A stretch of 64,000 nucleotides of DNA. Source: Salinivibrio kushneri. Lineage in GTDB: Bacteria; Pseudomonadota; Gammaproteobacteria; Enterobacterales; Vibrionaceae. The translations under genes and the position numbers were made by a program. The notes under the pieces are model-generated. The model saw nothing but the letters and a program-made list of their open reading frames with translations. It was not told the origin of the DNA and searched no databases. The DNA lies in contig NZ_CP114588.1 of the NCBI RefSeq assembly GCF_027286325.1, forward strand, positions 2,443,317 through 2,507,316, read 5' to 3'. Positions 20,891 to 31,200 of this stretch are shown piece by piece. The first letter of the stretch is position 1, and each line of letters opens with the position of its first letter.

Positions 20891-20912
20891 AGGCAGCGCG
20901 ACGCCGCTGCCT
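20891..20912 (+). terminator. Hairpin after argR
   Basis: AGGCAGCG and CGCTGCCT form an 8-pair stem with loop CGACGC. There is no T-tract, so termination is likely but not certain. Confidence 0.45.
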
Positions 20913-21021
20913 ACCTGCGTTGTCTCACCTTTAAGCCACTCAGGCTCACACAAAAGCGATAACATCGTTTTAATTTTTTGATACCCCTCTGTTACTATCT
21001 GCTTTTAGCTGCCACACACTG

Positions 21022-21051
21022 TTCACGCTTTCGTTAAACGTCAATTATACT
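21022..21051 (+). promoter_or_regulatory. Candidate sigma-70 promoter of the TRAP permease gene
   Basis: TTCACG, an 18-base spacer and TATACT, about 120 bases before the permease start. No coding sequence for a substrate-binding protein exists between argR and the permease. Confidence 0.4.
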
Positions 21052-21172
21052 GCGAACGTAGCAGTGGGCTGCAGACAGGCAAGTCGCTCATGGATAGTGA
21101 CGCAGCCGGGTATGCATTTCTCGGGACACTGTAGCCGCATCAGCGGTGCATATGATAATAAGGACAAACTGC

Positions 21173-23743
21173 ATGACGAAGACACATCAATCGTCTCCTG
21201 ATGTGCAAGACATGGTGGCGCAAGCAGATACAGGCGCACGCTCACCGGATGGACTATCAGGACGTATTCTTTGGCTGGTACCACTTTGCTGGTCCCTATT
21301 TCAGCTTTGGTATGCGTCGCCGCTACCTTTTGCGCTCGACTTTGGCGTTCTCAACAACACAGAAGCACGCTCGCTCCATTTAGCATTCGCGATGTTTTTG
21401 GCTTACACCGCCTACCCCGCGCGAAAGACCTCACCACGTGATCGGGTGCCATTACTCGATTGGGTATTTGCCCTAGCGGGCAGTTTAGCCGCCGGTTATC
21501 TCTTCCTTTTTTATAATCAGCTCGCAGACCGTGCCGGCGCTTATACCTCGTTTGATATCACCGTTGCCGCCATTGGTATGGTTCTGATGCTAGAGGCAAC
21601 ACGCCGAGCCCTTGGCCCACCGCTCATGGTGGTAGCCGGTGTGTTCTTACTGTATACCTTTGCCGGCCCCTACATGCCGGACGTCATCGCCCATAAAGGC
21701 GCGAGTTTAAATAAAGCCATGTCACATTTGTGGCTGACGACCGAAGGGGTATTCGGGGTGGCACTGGGGGTGTCTACCTCATTTGTGTTCCTGTTTGTTC
21801 TGTTCGGTGCCTTGCTCGACCGCGCCGGTGCCGGTGGCTATTTTATTAAAGTCGCTTTTTCACTACTCGGTCATATGCGTGGCGGCCCCGCCAAAGCGGC
21901 AGTGGTTGCCTCTGGTTTATCCGGCCTTGTCTCAGGCTCGTCGATTGCTAACGTCGTCACCACCGGGACTTTCACCATTCCGTTGATGAAGCGTGTAGGC
22001 TTTCCAAGTCATAAAGCAGGGGCGGTGGAAGTTGCCGCCTCAACCAATGGTCAGCTCACCCCTCCGATTATGGGGGCCGCGGCATTCTTGATGGTCGAAT
22101 ACGTGGGGATTTCCTACGTAGAAGTAATTAAAGCCGCGCTACTTCCAGCACTGATCTCTTACATTGCGCTAATTTACATCGTGCACTTAGAAGCGTGTAA
22201 GGCTGGGATGCAGGGCCTACCGCGCCGCCACACCAGCACCTTGCTACAAAAACTGTTCTCATGTATGACCGTGTTTGTGGGCTTACTGGTCCTCAGCGCT
22301 GCGGTCTATTACGGTATCGGTTGGACCAAAGATGTGTTCGGTGCCATGGCAACCGTTATCATTGGCCTGCTGACACTAATCGCTTATGTACTGTTGGTGC
22401 GCTATTCCGCTCAGTACAAATCCGAAGCGGCAGAAGACCCTGCCGCCGCCGATTTGTCCGAAGTGCCGGAGCCAGGCCCCACCGTACGTTCTGGCTTGTA
22501 CTATTTGTTGCCTATTGGCGTATTGGTTTGGTGTTTGACGGTTGAGCGCTTCTCGCCAGGGCTCTCTGCGTTTTGGGCGACTGTGTTTATGATTTTTATC
22601 ATTCTCACCCAGCGTCCACTCATTGCCTACTTCAACCAGCGCTCTAACTTTAAAGAAGAAATTCGCGACGGGGTGACGGATTTAGCGGAAGCCTTTGTCA
22701 CCGGTGCACGCAACATGATTGGTATCGGTGTCGCCACCGCAGCAGCGGGGATTGTGGTGGGTACGGTCACCCTCACTGGCATCGGGTTGGTGATGACAGA
22801 CTTCGTCGAGTTTATCTCCGGCGGCAACATCTTCCTGATGTTGCTGTTTACCGCGGTGATCAGCTTATTGTTGGGGATGGGGCTACCGACCACCGCCAAC
22901 TATATCGTGGTCTCTACCCTGATGGCGCCAGTCATTGTCACCCTGGGTGCACAGCAAGGGCTGATTATTCCACTGATCGCGGTTCATTTGTTCGTGTTCT
23001 ACTTCGGCATTCTTGCCGATGACACGCCCCCTGTGGGTTTGGCTGCCTTTGCGGCGGCGGCCATTGCTAAGTCGGATCCGATACGAACAGGTGTACAAGG
23101 TTTTACCTACGACATCCGTACTGCGATCTTGCCGTTTATGTTTATCTTCAACACCCAGTTGTTGTTGCTCGATCTCGATGGCCCCTTCCACCTGATTTTA
23201 ACCATTGTGTCGGCGACCATCGCGATGCTGGCGTTCTCTGCCGCGACACAGGGCTGGTGGATGACTAAAAACAAATGGTGGGAGACCGCCTTATTGTTAT
23301 TGATTACCTTCTCCCTTTTCCGTCCAGGTTTTTGGTGGGACGAAGTGTATCCACCGACCACCAGCTTCCCAGGCACAGAGATCACCCGTGTGGCAGAGCA
23401 GCTACCAGAAGGAAAACCGTTGCAGCTTGAAGTGGAAGGGGAAAACTTCTTTGGTGAGCAAGTCTCCAAACACGTGGTATTGCCTGTGGATCATAGCCTT
23501 GAAAGCGGTGAAGCCCGCATTAACGACACGGGCTTAATGCTTCGCGAGGAAGATGACAAGTTGTTGGTAGACATGATCCAATTTGGTAGTGACGCTGACA
23601 AAGCAGGTATTGATTTTGATTGGCAAATCAAAACAGTGACCATAGATAATGTCCGCCCGTGGAAAGAGTGGGTGTTTGTTCCTACCCTCTTGCTCTTGGC
23701 ATTGTTGGGGTGGAATCAGCGCCGTCGTATTCGCCAAGCCTAA
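21173..23743 (+). CDS. TRAP transporter fused permease (DctQM type, with DUF3394)
   Basis: Inner-membrane carrier that works with a periplasmic binding protein, usually of the TAXI class, to take up a small organic solute driven by an ion gradient. Start MTKTHQSSPDV behind AAGGA at 21160; 856 residues. About four N-terminal membrane segments correspond to the small subunit. The long DctM part follows, with ASGLSGLVSGSSIANVVTTGTFTIPLMKR, STNGQLTPPIMGAAAFLM and LGMGLPTTANYIV. The last 170 or so residues include a soluble stretch and a final membrane helix, consistent with DUF3394. The substrate is unknown; fused TAXI-TRAP permeases have been linked to dicarboxylates and amino acids. Confidence 0.9.
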   Translation: MTKTHQSSPDVQDMVAQADTGARSPDGLSGRILWLVPLCWSLFQLWYASPLPFALDFGVLNNTEARSLHLAFAMFLAYTAYPARKTSPRDRVPLLDWVFALAGSLAAGYLFLFYNQLADRAGAYTSFDITVAAIGMVLMLEATRRALGPPLMVVAGVFLLYTFAGPYMPDVIAHKGASLNKAMSHLWLTTEGVFGVALGVSTSFVFLFVLFGALLDRAGAGGYFIKVAFSLLGHMRGGPAKAAVVASGLSGLVSGSSIANVVTTGTFTIPLMKRVGFPSHKAGAVEVAASTNGQLTPPIMGAAAFLMVEYVGISYVEVIKAALLPALISYIALIYIVHLEACKAGMQGLPRRHTSTLLQKLFSCMTVFVGLLVLSAAVYYGIGWTKDVFGAMATVIIGLLTLIAYVLLVRYSAQYKSEAAEDPAAADLSEVPEPGPTVRSGLYYLLPIGVLVWCLTVERFSPGLSAFWATVFMIFIILTQRPLIAYFNQRSNFKEEIRDGVTDLAEAFVTGARNMIGIGVATAAAGIVVGTVTLTGIGLVMTDFVEFISGGNIFLMLLFTAVISLLLGMGLPTTANYIVVSTLMAPVIVTLGAQQGLIIPLIAVHLFVFYFGILADDTPPVGLAAFAAAAIAKSDPIRTGVQGFTYDIRTAILPFMFIFNTQLLLLDLDGPFHLILTIVSATIAMLAFSAATQGWWMTKNKWWETALLLLITFSLFRPGFWWDEVYPPTTSFPGTEITRVAEQLPEGKPLQLEVEGENFFGEQVSKHVVLPVDHSLESGEARINDTGLMLREEDDKLLVDMIQFGSDADKAGIDFDWQIKTVTIDNVRPWKEWVFVPTLLLLALLGWNQRRRIRQA

Positions 23744-23802
23744 TAACAGGGGGACGTGTGTAACACGTGCCCCTTTCTTTTATAAGTACAAAGGATATCG
23801 CT

Positions 23803-24234
23803 ATGTATAAACATATCTTGGTTCCGGTTGATTTGAACGACGAAAGCTTTGCAGACAAGGCCGTTGATCACGCTGTATGGCTCGCCAGCCAGTCAGGTGC
23901 CAAAATACACCTGCTCACTGTACTTCCCGGCATTCACAATTCGATGGTCGCCTCTTACTTCCCTGAAGAAGCCGCCAATAAAATGAAACGCGATATGAAA
24001 CGCAACTTACAAGGATTTGCGGATAAATATGTCCCCAAAGGCGTGGCCTGTCAGGTATCGGTTGAAGAAGGGAAGCCTTACAAGGGGATCATTAAAACGG
24101 CTGAGCGCATCGGCTGCGATCTGATTGTGATGCCAAGCCATAAGCGTTCACGCGTCAATAAAATGATGCTGGGCTCAGTTGCCGCCAAAGTGCTCGAGGG
24201 CGCGAGTGTCCATGTGATGGTGCTAAAACCTTAG
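23803..24234 (+). CDS. UspA-family universal stress protein
   Basis: 143 residues from MYKHILVPVDLND, behind AAAGGA. The Usp fold is clear (HILVPVDL, IHLLTVLPG, KTAERIGCDLIVMPSH, LGSVAAKVLEGASVHVMVLKP). The ATP loop normally reads G-2X-G-9X-G-S/T; here both first glycines are replaced (PSHK), so ATP binding is doubtful. It lies 59 bases after the TRAP permease on the same strand, reminiscent of TeaD, the Usp regulator of the Halomonas ectoine TRAP transporter. A regulatory role on the permease is inference. Confidence 0.88.
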   Translation: MYKHILVPVDLNDESFADKAVDHAVWLASQSGAKIHLLTVLPGIHNSMVASYFPEEAANKMKRDMKRNLQGFADKYVPKGVACQVSVEEGKPYKGIIKTAERIGCDLIVMPSHKRSRVNKMMLGSVAAKVLEGASVHVMVLKP

Positions 24235-24243
24235 CCATACGGT

Positions 24244-24267
24244 TCAGGCACGCCAATACGTGCCTGA
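24244..24267. terminator. Hairpin between usp and ubiX
   Basis: TCAGGCACG and CGTGCCTGA form a 9-pair stem with loop CCAATA between convergent genes. No T-tract follows. Confidence 0.5.
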
Positions 24268-24274
24268 GCATTGT

Positions 24275-24895
24275 TCACCGCTCACGTTGATCATATCCCC
24301 AACGCGGCACCAAGGTTTGTTCAGCCCCCAAGTGGTCCAAAATGCGCGCCACCATAAAGTCTACGAGGTCGTCAATCGACTGAGGCTGATGATAAAAACC
24401 GGGCGCGGCGGGCATAATCGTCACCCCCATCTGCGACAGCTTGTGCATATTTTCTAAGTGCAAGGTCGAAAACGGTGTCTCGCGCACCACCAAGAGCAAC
24501 TGTCCGCGCTCTTTAAGCACCACATCCGCCGCGCGCTCAATAAGGTTATCAGACAACCCATGCGCAATGGACGATAGCGAGCCTGCCGAGCAGGGACACA
24601 CCACCATTTGCTTCGGCGCCGCGGACCCTGAAGCAACCGGTGAAAACCAATCCTCTTTGCCACACACCACCAACTTATCGGTGTGGCACTGTAAATGTTC
24701 CACTAACACCTTTTTCGCCGCGTCAGGCCCAGCAGGTAACTTCAGACCATGCTCGGTCGCCAACACCACACGTGCAGCCGACGAGATCAGTAAAAAGACC
24801 TGATATTCTTGCGCAAGCAGGCACTCGAGCAAACGTAGGCCGTAGGGCGCACCGGATGCGCCTGTCCACGCCAGTGTGATACGTTTATCCGCCAT
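24275..24895 (-). CDS. ubiX: Flavin prenyltransferase UbiX
   Basis: Makes the prenylated FMN cofactor used by UbiD in ubiquinone synthesis. 206 residues. FMN-binding segments [59 protein letters not shown] and [20 protein letters not shown] are intact. Its start overlaps the mpl stop by 11 bases, so the two are co-translated. No ubiD is in the window. Confidence 0.95.
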   Translation of the reverse strand: MADKRITLAWTGASGAPYGLRLLECLLAQEYQVFLLISSAARVVLATEHGLKLPAGPDAAKKVLVEHLQCHTDKLVVCGKEDWFSPVASGSAAPKQMVVCPCSAGSLSSIAHGLSDNLIERAADVVLKERGQLLLVVRETPFSTLHLENMHKLSQMGVTIMPAAPGFYHQPQSIDDLVDFMVARILDHLGAEQTLVPRWGYDQRER

Positions 24896-26258
24896 AAACC
24901 GCCTCCTTACTCGCCAATGCTGTTAGCAGCTTGTCGTGAATGCCACCAAAGCCGCCATTACTCATCACCAGCACGGTATCGCCTGCTTGGGCTTGCTCAC
25001 TCAGGGCAGTCACCAGATCATCAATATCGGCATGGATATGGGCAGGCTGTGCGCAGCTGTCCACCACCGCTTCTAGCGACCAATCTAGCCCTTGCGGTTG
25101 ATATAAGAACACCGCGTCAGCATGCGCTAATGATGCTGCCAAGGTGTCTTTGTGCACCCCTTGCTTCATGGTATTGGAGCGTGGCTCTAACACCGCCAGA
25201 ATACGGCCACTGCCTACTTTCGCGCGCAAGCCCTCAAGGGTCAGTCGAATCGCCGTCGGGTGGTGGGCAAAATCGTCATACACAGTGACACCGGCTTGCT
25301 CGCCGCGCCACTCAAGCCGACGCTTGGTATTGATAAATTTCTCGAGCGACTGGCAGGCCAAATCAGGTGTCACCCCCACATGGCGCGCCGCTGCTATCGC
25401 CATCAAGGCATTACGCACGTTGTGATCACCGACCAAATCCCAGCTCACTGTCCCCACGAGCTCACCGGCAAAGTACACGTCAAATTGGCTGCCAGCCGGG
25501 TCTTTTTTCACGCTCTGCCACTGACCATCCGGCCCCGCATAGACGCATTCACTCCAGCACCCCATGGCAAGCATCTCTGCGACATTGGCATCGTCCGAGG
25601 GCGCAATGATTTGCCCAATCCCCGGCACGGTACGTACGACATGGTGGAATTGCTTCTGGATCGCCGCCAGATCATCAAAAATATCAGCATGATCGAACTC
25701 AAGATTGTTGATCACCAAAGTTTTCGGTTGGTAATGAATAAACTTAGAGCGCTTATCGAAAAACGCACTGTCATATTCATCGGCTTCCACCACGAAAAAC
25801 GGGCTATCGCCTAATCGCGCCGACGCATTAAAGTTACTCGCCACCCCGCCAATCAAAAAACCGGGTGCGTAGCCACAGTCTTCTAAAATCCACGCCAGCA
25901 TACTCGCGGTGGTGGTCTTTCCATGGGTGCCAGAGACCGCGAGTACCCAGCGGTCTTGCAGGAGAAAATCATGCAGCCATTGTGGACCTGACGTATACGG
26001 CAAACCTTGATTGAGGACCGCCTCGACACAAGGGTTGCCACGGCTCATGGCATTGCCAATCACCACTAAATCTGGGGCGGGAGAAAGCTGAGCCGGATCA
26101 TAACCTTCGATAATATCAATGCCCTGAGATTCGAGTAGCGTGCTCATCGGTGGGTAAACATGGCTGTCAGAGCCCGTCACCCTGTGCCCAAGTTGTTTTG
26201 CCAGCATGGCTGCGCCACCCATAAAAGTCCCGCAGATGCCTAAAATATGAATATGCAT
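24885..26258 (-). CDS. mpl: UDP-MurNAc:L-Ala-gamma-D-Glu-meso-DAP ligase Mpl
   Basis: Recycling ligase that attaches the released murein tripeptide to UDP-MurNAc. 457 residues from [15 protein letters not shown] (the ORF opens three codons earlier, but this ATG matches the family and has GAAGG upstream). Mur-ligase ATP loop [11 protein letters not shown], then [16 protein letters not shown] and the C-terminal signature [12 protein letters not shown]. Divergent from fbp, as in E. coli. Confidence 0.97.
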   Translation of the reverse strand: MHIHILGICGTFMGGAAMLAKQLGHRVTGSDSHVYPPMSTLLESQGIDIIEGYDPAQLSPAPDLVVIGNAMSRGNPCVEAVLNQGLPYTSGPQWLHDFLLQDRWVLAVSGTHGKTTTASMLAWILEDCGYAPGFLIGGVASNFNASARLGDSPFFVVEADEYDSAFFDKRSKFIHYQPKTLVINNLEFDHADIFDDLAAIQKQFHHVVRTVPGIGQIIAPSDDANVAEMLAMGCWSECVYAGPDGQWQSVKKDPAGSQFDVYFAGELVGTVSWDLVGDHNVRNALMAIAAARHVGVTPDLACQSLEKFINTKRRLEWRGEQAGVTVYDDFAHHPTAIRLTLEGLRAKVGSGRILAVLEPRSNTMKQGVHKDTLAASLAHADAVFLYQPQGLDWSLEAVVDSCAQPAHIHADIDDLVTALSEQAQAGDTVLVMSNGGFGGIHDKLLTALASKEAVYGG

Positions 26259-26514
26259 AGCCTTCACTGTATTGTTGATTGCCCTGCCGTTTGGCGCAGG
26301 CGGTTATTATGCCTCGGATTAACGCTTGGGTCTTATCGCTTGCGCGCATCTGACATGGTTTTTATGTCGCGATCACACTTCCCTGGCCTGATTCATTTCT
26401 TCAGTACGATTAAAAAGTCACGAAGGCTAGAATAGCGGCGATTTCAAGAGGCAGCTCACTGCCCATGTATCCGATTGCACAAGAAAGACAGTTCATCATC
26501 ATTAAGGATTGAGA

Positions 26515-27537
26515 ATGCCCGACATTAAGACCCTCGGCGAGTACATTGTTGAGAAGCAACACGCATTTCCGCACGCCAGCGGTGATTTATCTTCTCTTCT
26601 CGCCTCCATCCGTCTGGCCGCCAAAATTGTTAACCGTGAAATCAACAAAGCCGGCTTGGTCGACATTGCTGGCGCGATTGGCACGGAAAACGCGCAAGGT
26701 GAAGAGCAGCAAAAACTCGACGTCTATGCCAACGAAAAATTTAAAGCCGCGATGGAAGCGCGCGACCAAGTGTGTGGCGTCGCCAGTGAAGAAGAAGATG
26801 ACGCGGTTATTTTTAATAAACAGCTCAACCGTAATGCCAAATATGTGGTATTGATTGACCCACTTGATGGCTCCTCTAACATTGATGTTAATGTGTCTGT
26901 TGGCACTATTTTCTCTATCTATCACCGCGTATCACCGGTAGGGACTCCACCCACCGAAGAAGATTTTCTCCAGCCTGGCCACCGCCAAGTCGCCGCCGGC
27001 TATATCATTTACGGCTCATCGACCATGTTGGTTTACACCACGGGTGATGGTGTGCATGGCTTCACGTATGACCCGTCCCTCGGCCTGTTTTGCCTGTCTC
27101 ACGAAAACATGACTATCCCCAAAGAAGGCAGCATTTATTCCATTAACGAGGGTAACTATATTAAGTTCCCGCAGGGCGTCAAAAAATACATCAAGTACTG
27201 TCAAGAAAACGTCCCTAACGAAAAACGCCCTTACACGTCGCGTTATATTGGCTCTTTGGTCGCTGACTTTCACCGCAACCTGCTTAAAGGCGGTATTTAC
27301 CTTTACCCCAGCACGCTCGCCTACCCCAATGGCAAACTGCGCTTGCTGTATGAGTGCAACCCGATGGCCTTTATTATTGAGCAAGCCGGCGGCAAAGCAA
27401 CCGATGGCACCCAGCGCATCATGGACATTGCTCCGAATGAACTTCATCAACGCGTGCCTTTCTTTGTTGGCTCAAGCAATATGGTCGATAAAGTCGAAGA
27501 ATACCTCGACGCTTATCCGGATCATGACGACGAATAA
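26515..27537 (+). CDS. fbp: Fructose-1,6-bisphosphatase, class I
   Basis: Gluconeogenic phosphatase. 340 residues from [15 protein letters not shown], with AAGGA upstream. Active-site motif [22 protein letters not shown] and C-terminal [28 protein letters not shown] are complete. AMP and citrate/PEP regulation known for this class is not testable by eye. ppa follows after a terminator. Confidence 0.97.
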   Translation: MPDIKTLGEYIVEKQHAFPHASGDLSSLLASIRLAAKIVNREINKAGLVDIAGAIGTENAQGEEQQKLDVYANEKFKAAMEARDQVCGVASEEEDDAVIFNKQLNRNAKYVVLIDPLDGSSNIDVNVSVGTIFSIYHRVSPVGTPPTEEDFLQPGHRQVAAGYIIYGSSTMLVYTTGDGVHGFTYDPSLGLFCLSHENMTIPKEGSIYSINEGNYIKFPQGVKKYIKYCQENVPNEKRPYTSRYIGSLVADFHRNLLKGGIYLYPSTLAYPNGKLRLLYECNPMAFIIEQAGGKATDGTQRIMDIAPNELHQRVPFFVGSSNMVDKVEEYLDAYPDHDDE

Positions 27538-27575
27538 GCGAAAAATAGACGCCTAGCGACAGTCTTCCATGATAA

Positions 27576-27608
27576 AGAGGCGGCCAACACGGTCGCCTCT
27601 GTTATTTT
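27576..27608 (+). terminator. Intrinsic terminator of fbp
   Basis: AGAGGCGGCC pairs with GGTCGCCTCT (one wobble) around AACAC, followed by GTTATTTT. Confidence 0.7.
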
Positions 27609-27663
27609 CACGCTTGGCGGTTATAATTGGCACACACTTTTTCATTAAACAAAAGGACATCCC

Positions 27664-28191
27664 ATGAGCCTGAACCAGGTCCCTGCGGGCAAAGAGCTGC
27701 CTGAAGATATTTATGTGGTGATTGAGATCCCAGCCAACGCTGATCCTATCAAGTATGAAGTCGATAAAGACAGCGGCGCCGTTTTCGTTGACCGTTTCAT
27801 GGCAACGCCTATGTTCTACCCATGTAACTATGGTTATGTGAACCACACCTTGTCTTTGGATGGTGACCCTGTTGACGTGCTGGTTCCAACCCCATTCCCA
27901 TTGGTGCCTGGCTCGGTGATCCGCTGCCGCCCTGTTGGCGTGCTGAAAATGACCGACGAGTCAGGTGAAGATGCCAAAGTGATCGCCGTACCGCACAGCA
28001 AGCTGACCAAAGAGTACGATCACGTGAAAGACGTGAACGACCTGCCTGAGCTGCTGAAAGCCCAAATCACGCACTTCTTCGAGCGCTATAAAGAGCTAGA
28101 AGCCGGCAAGTGGGTGAAAGTTGACGGTTGGGAAGATGCCCAAGCGGCGAAAGACGAAATCCTGTCTTCATTTGAGCGCGCAAAACAGTAA
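27664..28191 (+). CDS. ppa: Inorganic pyrophosphatase, family I
   Basis: Hydrolyses pyrophosphate released by biosynthesis, including the PPi made by CysDN further along the window. 175 residues; signature [15 protein letters not shown], metal site segments and FLERYK-like [27 protein letters not shown] precedes the ATG. Confidence 0.98.
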   Translation: MSLNQVPAGKELPEDIYVVIEIPANADPIKYEVDKDSGAVFVDRFMATPMFYPCNYGYVNHTLSLDGDPVDVLVPTPFPLVPGSVIRCRPVGVLKMTDESGEDAKVIAVPHSKLTKEYDHVKDVNDLPELLKAQITHFFERYKELEAGKWVKVDGWEDAQAAKDEILSSFERAKQ

Positions 28192-28212
28192 TCAGCCGCT
28201 TCAATGAAACAC

Positions 28213-28239
28213 AGCCCGCGTGAGAACGCGGGCTTTTTT
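28213..28239 (+). terminator. Intrinsic terminator of ppa
   Basis: AGCCCGCG and CGCGGGCT arms around TGAGAA, followed by T6. It ends four bases before the tamB stop on the other strand. Confidence 0.85.
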
Positions 28240-28243
28240 GGCT

Positions 28244-31200
28244 TTATTTGATCTCAAACTGATAGAGCAGATCCACCGCTTGATCGACCCCGGATACCGC
28301 TTCGAGATAAAGGTCTTGCATCAATCGGTAGCGCACCGTAAACACCCCTATCGCATCAAAGATCCCTACCCCGTATTTCACCTCTAGATCGGGCAGGATA
28401 TAACCCGATACTTCTACTTTTTGCTCATCGCCAGCGCCTGAGGTATCGAGTGTCAGATCCTCGACCCCAAACGCCTGACCAATCTCCCCTACTAACTTGC
28501 CACTTTGTGCTAACCCCAAGCCAATCAGCATCGAGGTCATATTGGCATCACCAGCACCGGCATCAAGCGCGCGGCCACGTAACAAATAGGACAGGGCATT
28601 GGCCTGCGAGCCAGCCGGATCCATAAACACAGTCGCCACCGGATCATCAGCGGGCCCGGTTAAACGGATCCCTGCTGTTACATCCCCTTCGATGCGTTCA
28701 GGGTTTCGAATCGCTTCCACTTGCAAGTACGGCTGATCAGCGGGGCCATTAAATAATATCTCGCCCTTTTTAATCAGCAAGTCTTGGCCAAACGAGCGGT
28801 AAGTACCATCAAGCAAGCTCACATTCCCCACAATCAAGGCGCCTTGCTGATTGTTTTTAATATTAAGCTCGCCTGCCAAACGAGACTTCAGTCCAAACGC
28901 CGCTAACTGTACATCTTCCCCCAGTACGAGTTTCACATCAGTCTGTAAGTTAAAGGGCACTGACTCACTTTGCTCAATGTTCTCTGGCACATAGTTCTCT
29001 TTCAACAGTACCGTATCGTCCGACACCGTGATCGCAGACTCGGGCAGATTTTCGACTTCAATCCGCCCCCATGGCACACGAATGTCGCCCCGAATAGTCA
29101 TATCATGCGGCGTTGCCGATACCGTGAGGTCAGGTGCCACGTCGAGGCGTACCATCGGCGGTACATTGACGCGCAAGGTGTCACCCGCCACATTTAAGCC
29201 AAAGCGCCAATCGTCAATACTAGGCCATTGCCCATCGCCGTTTAGTGCCAGCACACCATCCGGCGTCACCAACTCGCCTTCTACCTTGCCTTGCTTGCCA
29301 TCCAACGTGAGCGCTAACTGCCCATCATTCACATCAACAGGTGACGCCAAGCCTTTGACTCGCAATGCATCAATCGTCAGCCCGCCATACACATCAGGCA
29401 GCGTCAGCGGACCTTCTACGCGTAAGTTAGCATTCACTTCACCATTGATATCCGCTTGTTGGTCGCTGCCCAGCAATGGTTCGAGTTTAGCCAGCTGAAC
29501 GTCATTGATCGTCACCTCCCCCGTCAAGGAGCGACTTGGCGCCAACAAATCGCTCAAGGTAAAGGCCGAGGCGAGGGTCCCCCCTTCGGACAAGGTCAGC
29601 GCCAGCGCGCCTTGCAATTTATCCTGATACCAACGCGCATTGAGATTGGCATGCTGCCAACCAATCACCAGTGGCGTATCGGCCTGCTCGCGTACATCGC
29701 CATCCGCGATATCAATCGAGGCTTGCACATCCGGCGAGGCGTCAGGCTGCCAGCGTGCGTGAACCGCGGCATTGGCACGTGTATTGAGCTGCCATTCCGG
29801 CGGTAAGAACGCAGCGATTTGAGCGGCTTCAAAGCCTTCAATCTTGGCAGCCACGTCCCCTTGCGCGCCGACTGTTGCCGGTTGCGATAAGCACAAAGAC
29901 GTCGCTTGCCACTGCCAACAATGCTCGCCAATCTCGGTTTGCATATCGGCGAAGCTGAGCGCAATCGGTGCCACACTTTGTTGCACAATGTCGCCAAGAT
30001 CGTCCACGTTCACCGATGTATCAAGTAATCGTCCTTTCCAGCCTGTCTCTCTCGCTAGCGCGCCTTCAATACGTAACGCGCCAGAAGCCGGTGCCCCTTG
30101 CCAGCGCAAATCCAGCTGATGGGCCGCTTCATCACCGCGCACAGTTACATCGAGGTTATCCAAGCGCGCGGTTTGATAGCGCCCGCCCAATACCGATACC
30201 GTCAAATCACCACCCAAGCGGTCTTTCACGGCAAGATTGCCGTCTACCGTCAGCTGATTAATGCGCACATCTTGCCAACGCAACTGCTTAGCATGAAGCG
30301 CCAGTTTTGCCGTTGGCTGCGCAAACGGTCCGCTCAGTTTTGCATCACCGCGGATCACGCCAGTGAGCATGGGCAAGGATTGCGACAAATCGGCAATATC
30401 GACCGACAGTCCCATTTGCCACTCATCACGCACTTGCCCTTGCGCAGTCACTTGGTTGGGGCCGTGCGACAGGGTCAATCCTGGTGTCGACACGCTCGGT
30501 TGACCATCGCCATCACGATCATGTGCGTTGAGGGTACCCGCAATCGCAAGCGGCAGTTTTTGCAGTTCGCCATGCACCACCAACGTGGGCACAGACACCT
30601 CCCATCCGCCTTGGGCCGTTAAGCGACCACGGTGGCTGATTGCACCGGTTAAATCCCCCGTTATCTCTGGCCATTGCTGCTGAGGTTGAATGTTGGCAAA
30701 CCCTAACTCGGCTTGCCAAAAGGGCGTACTCGACCAATCGACGCTGGCACGACCGGCCACCTTGCCACCCAATGTGCTGGCCTCCAACTGCGAGAGGGTC
30801 AGCGCCGAGAGACTGCCTTTTCCGGCAAGATTCAGTTGGGTGGTCGGCACCTCAGGGCCCTCGACACCGGTTTGTAAACCGAGCTGGTAGTCGGACAAGT
30901 CACCATCGGCGTGAAATTGTAGGTCGCGTAATGCCGCGATCGTGTCCCCCGTCAGCGGCCACGCCAATGACTCGCTATCCAATTGCACCGCAAAAGGTAA
31001 GTTCGCCGCCAGCAGGTTCGCCTCTCCCTCAAGCGTCGCCGTCACCGGGCCGCGCGCGCTCGCATTTAGCTTAAGCGCGGCTAGGCTTCCCGAGGCCGAC
31101 AGTGATAAAGCTTGGTCTTGTAGGGGGGCAAGGTTGTTGGTCAGCTGGGTTTGTAAGGTCAGTGGGTACTCACCCTCAAGTGTAATATCACCCGCAAGGC

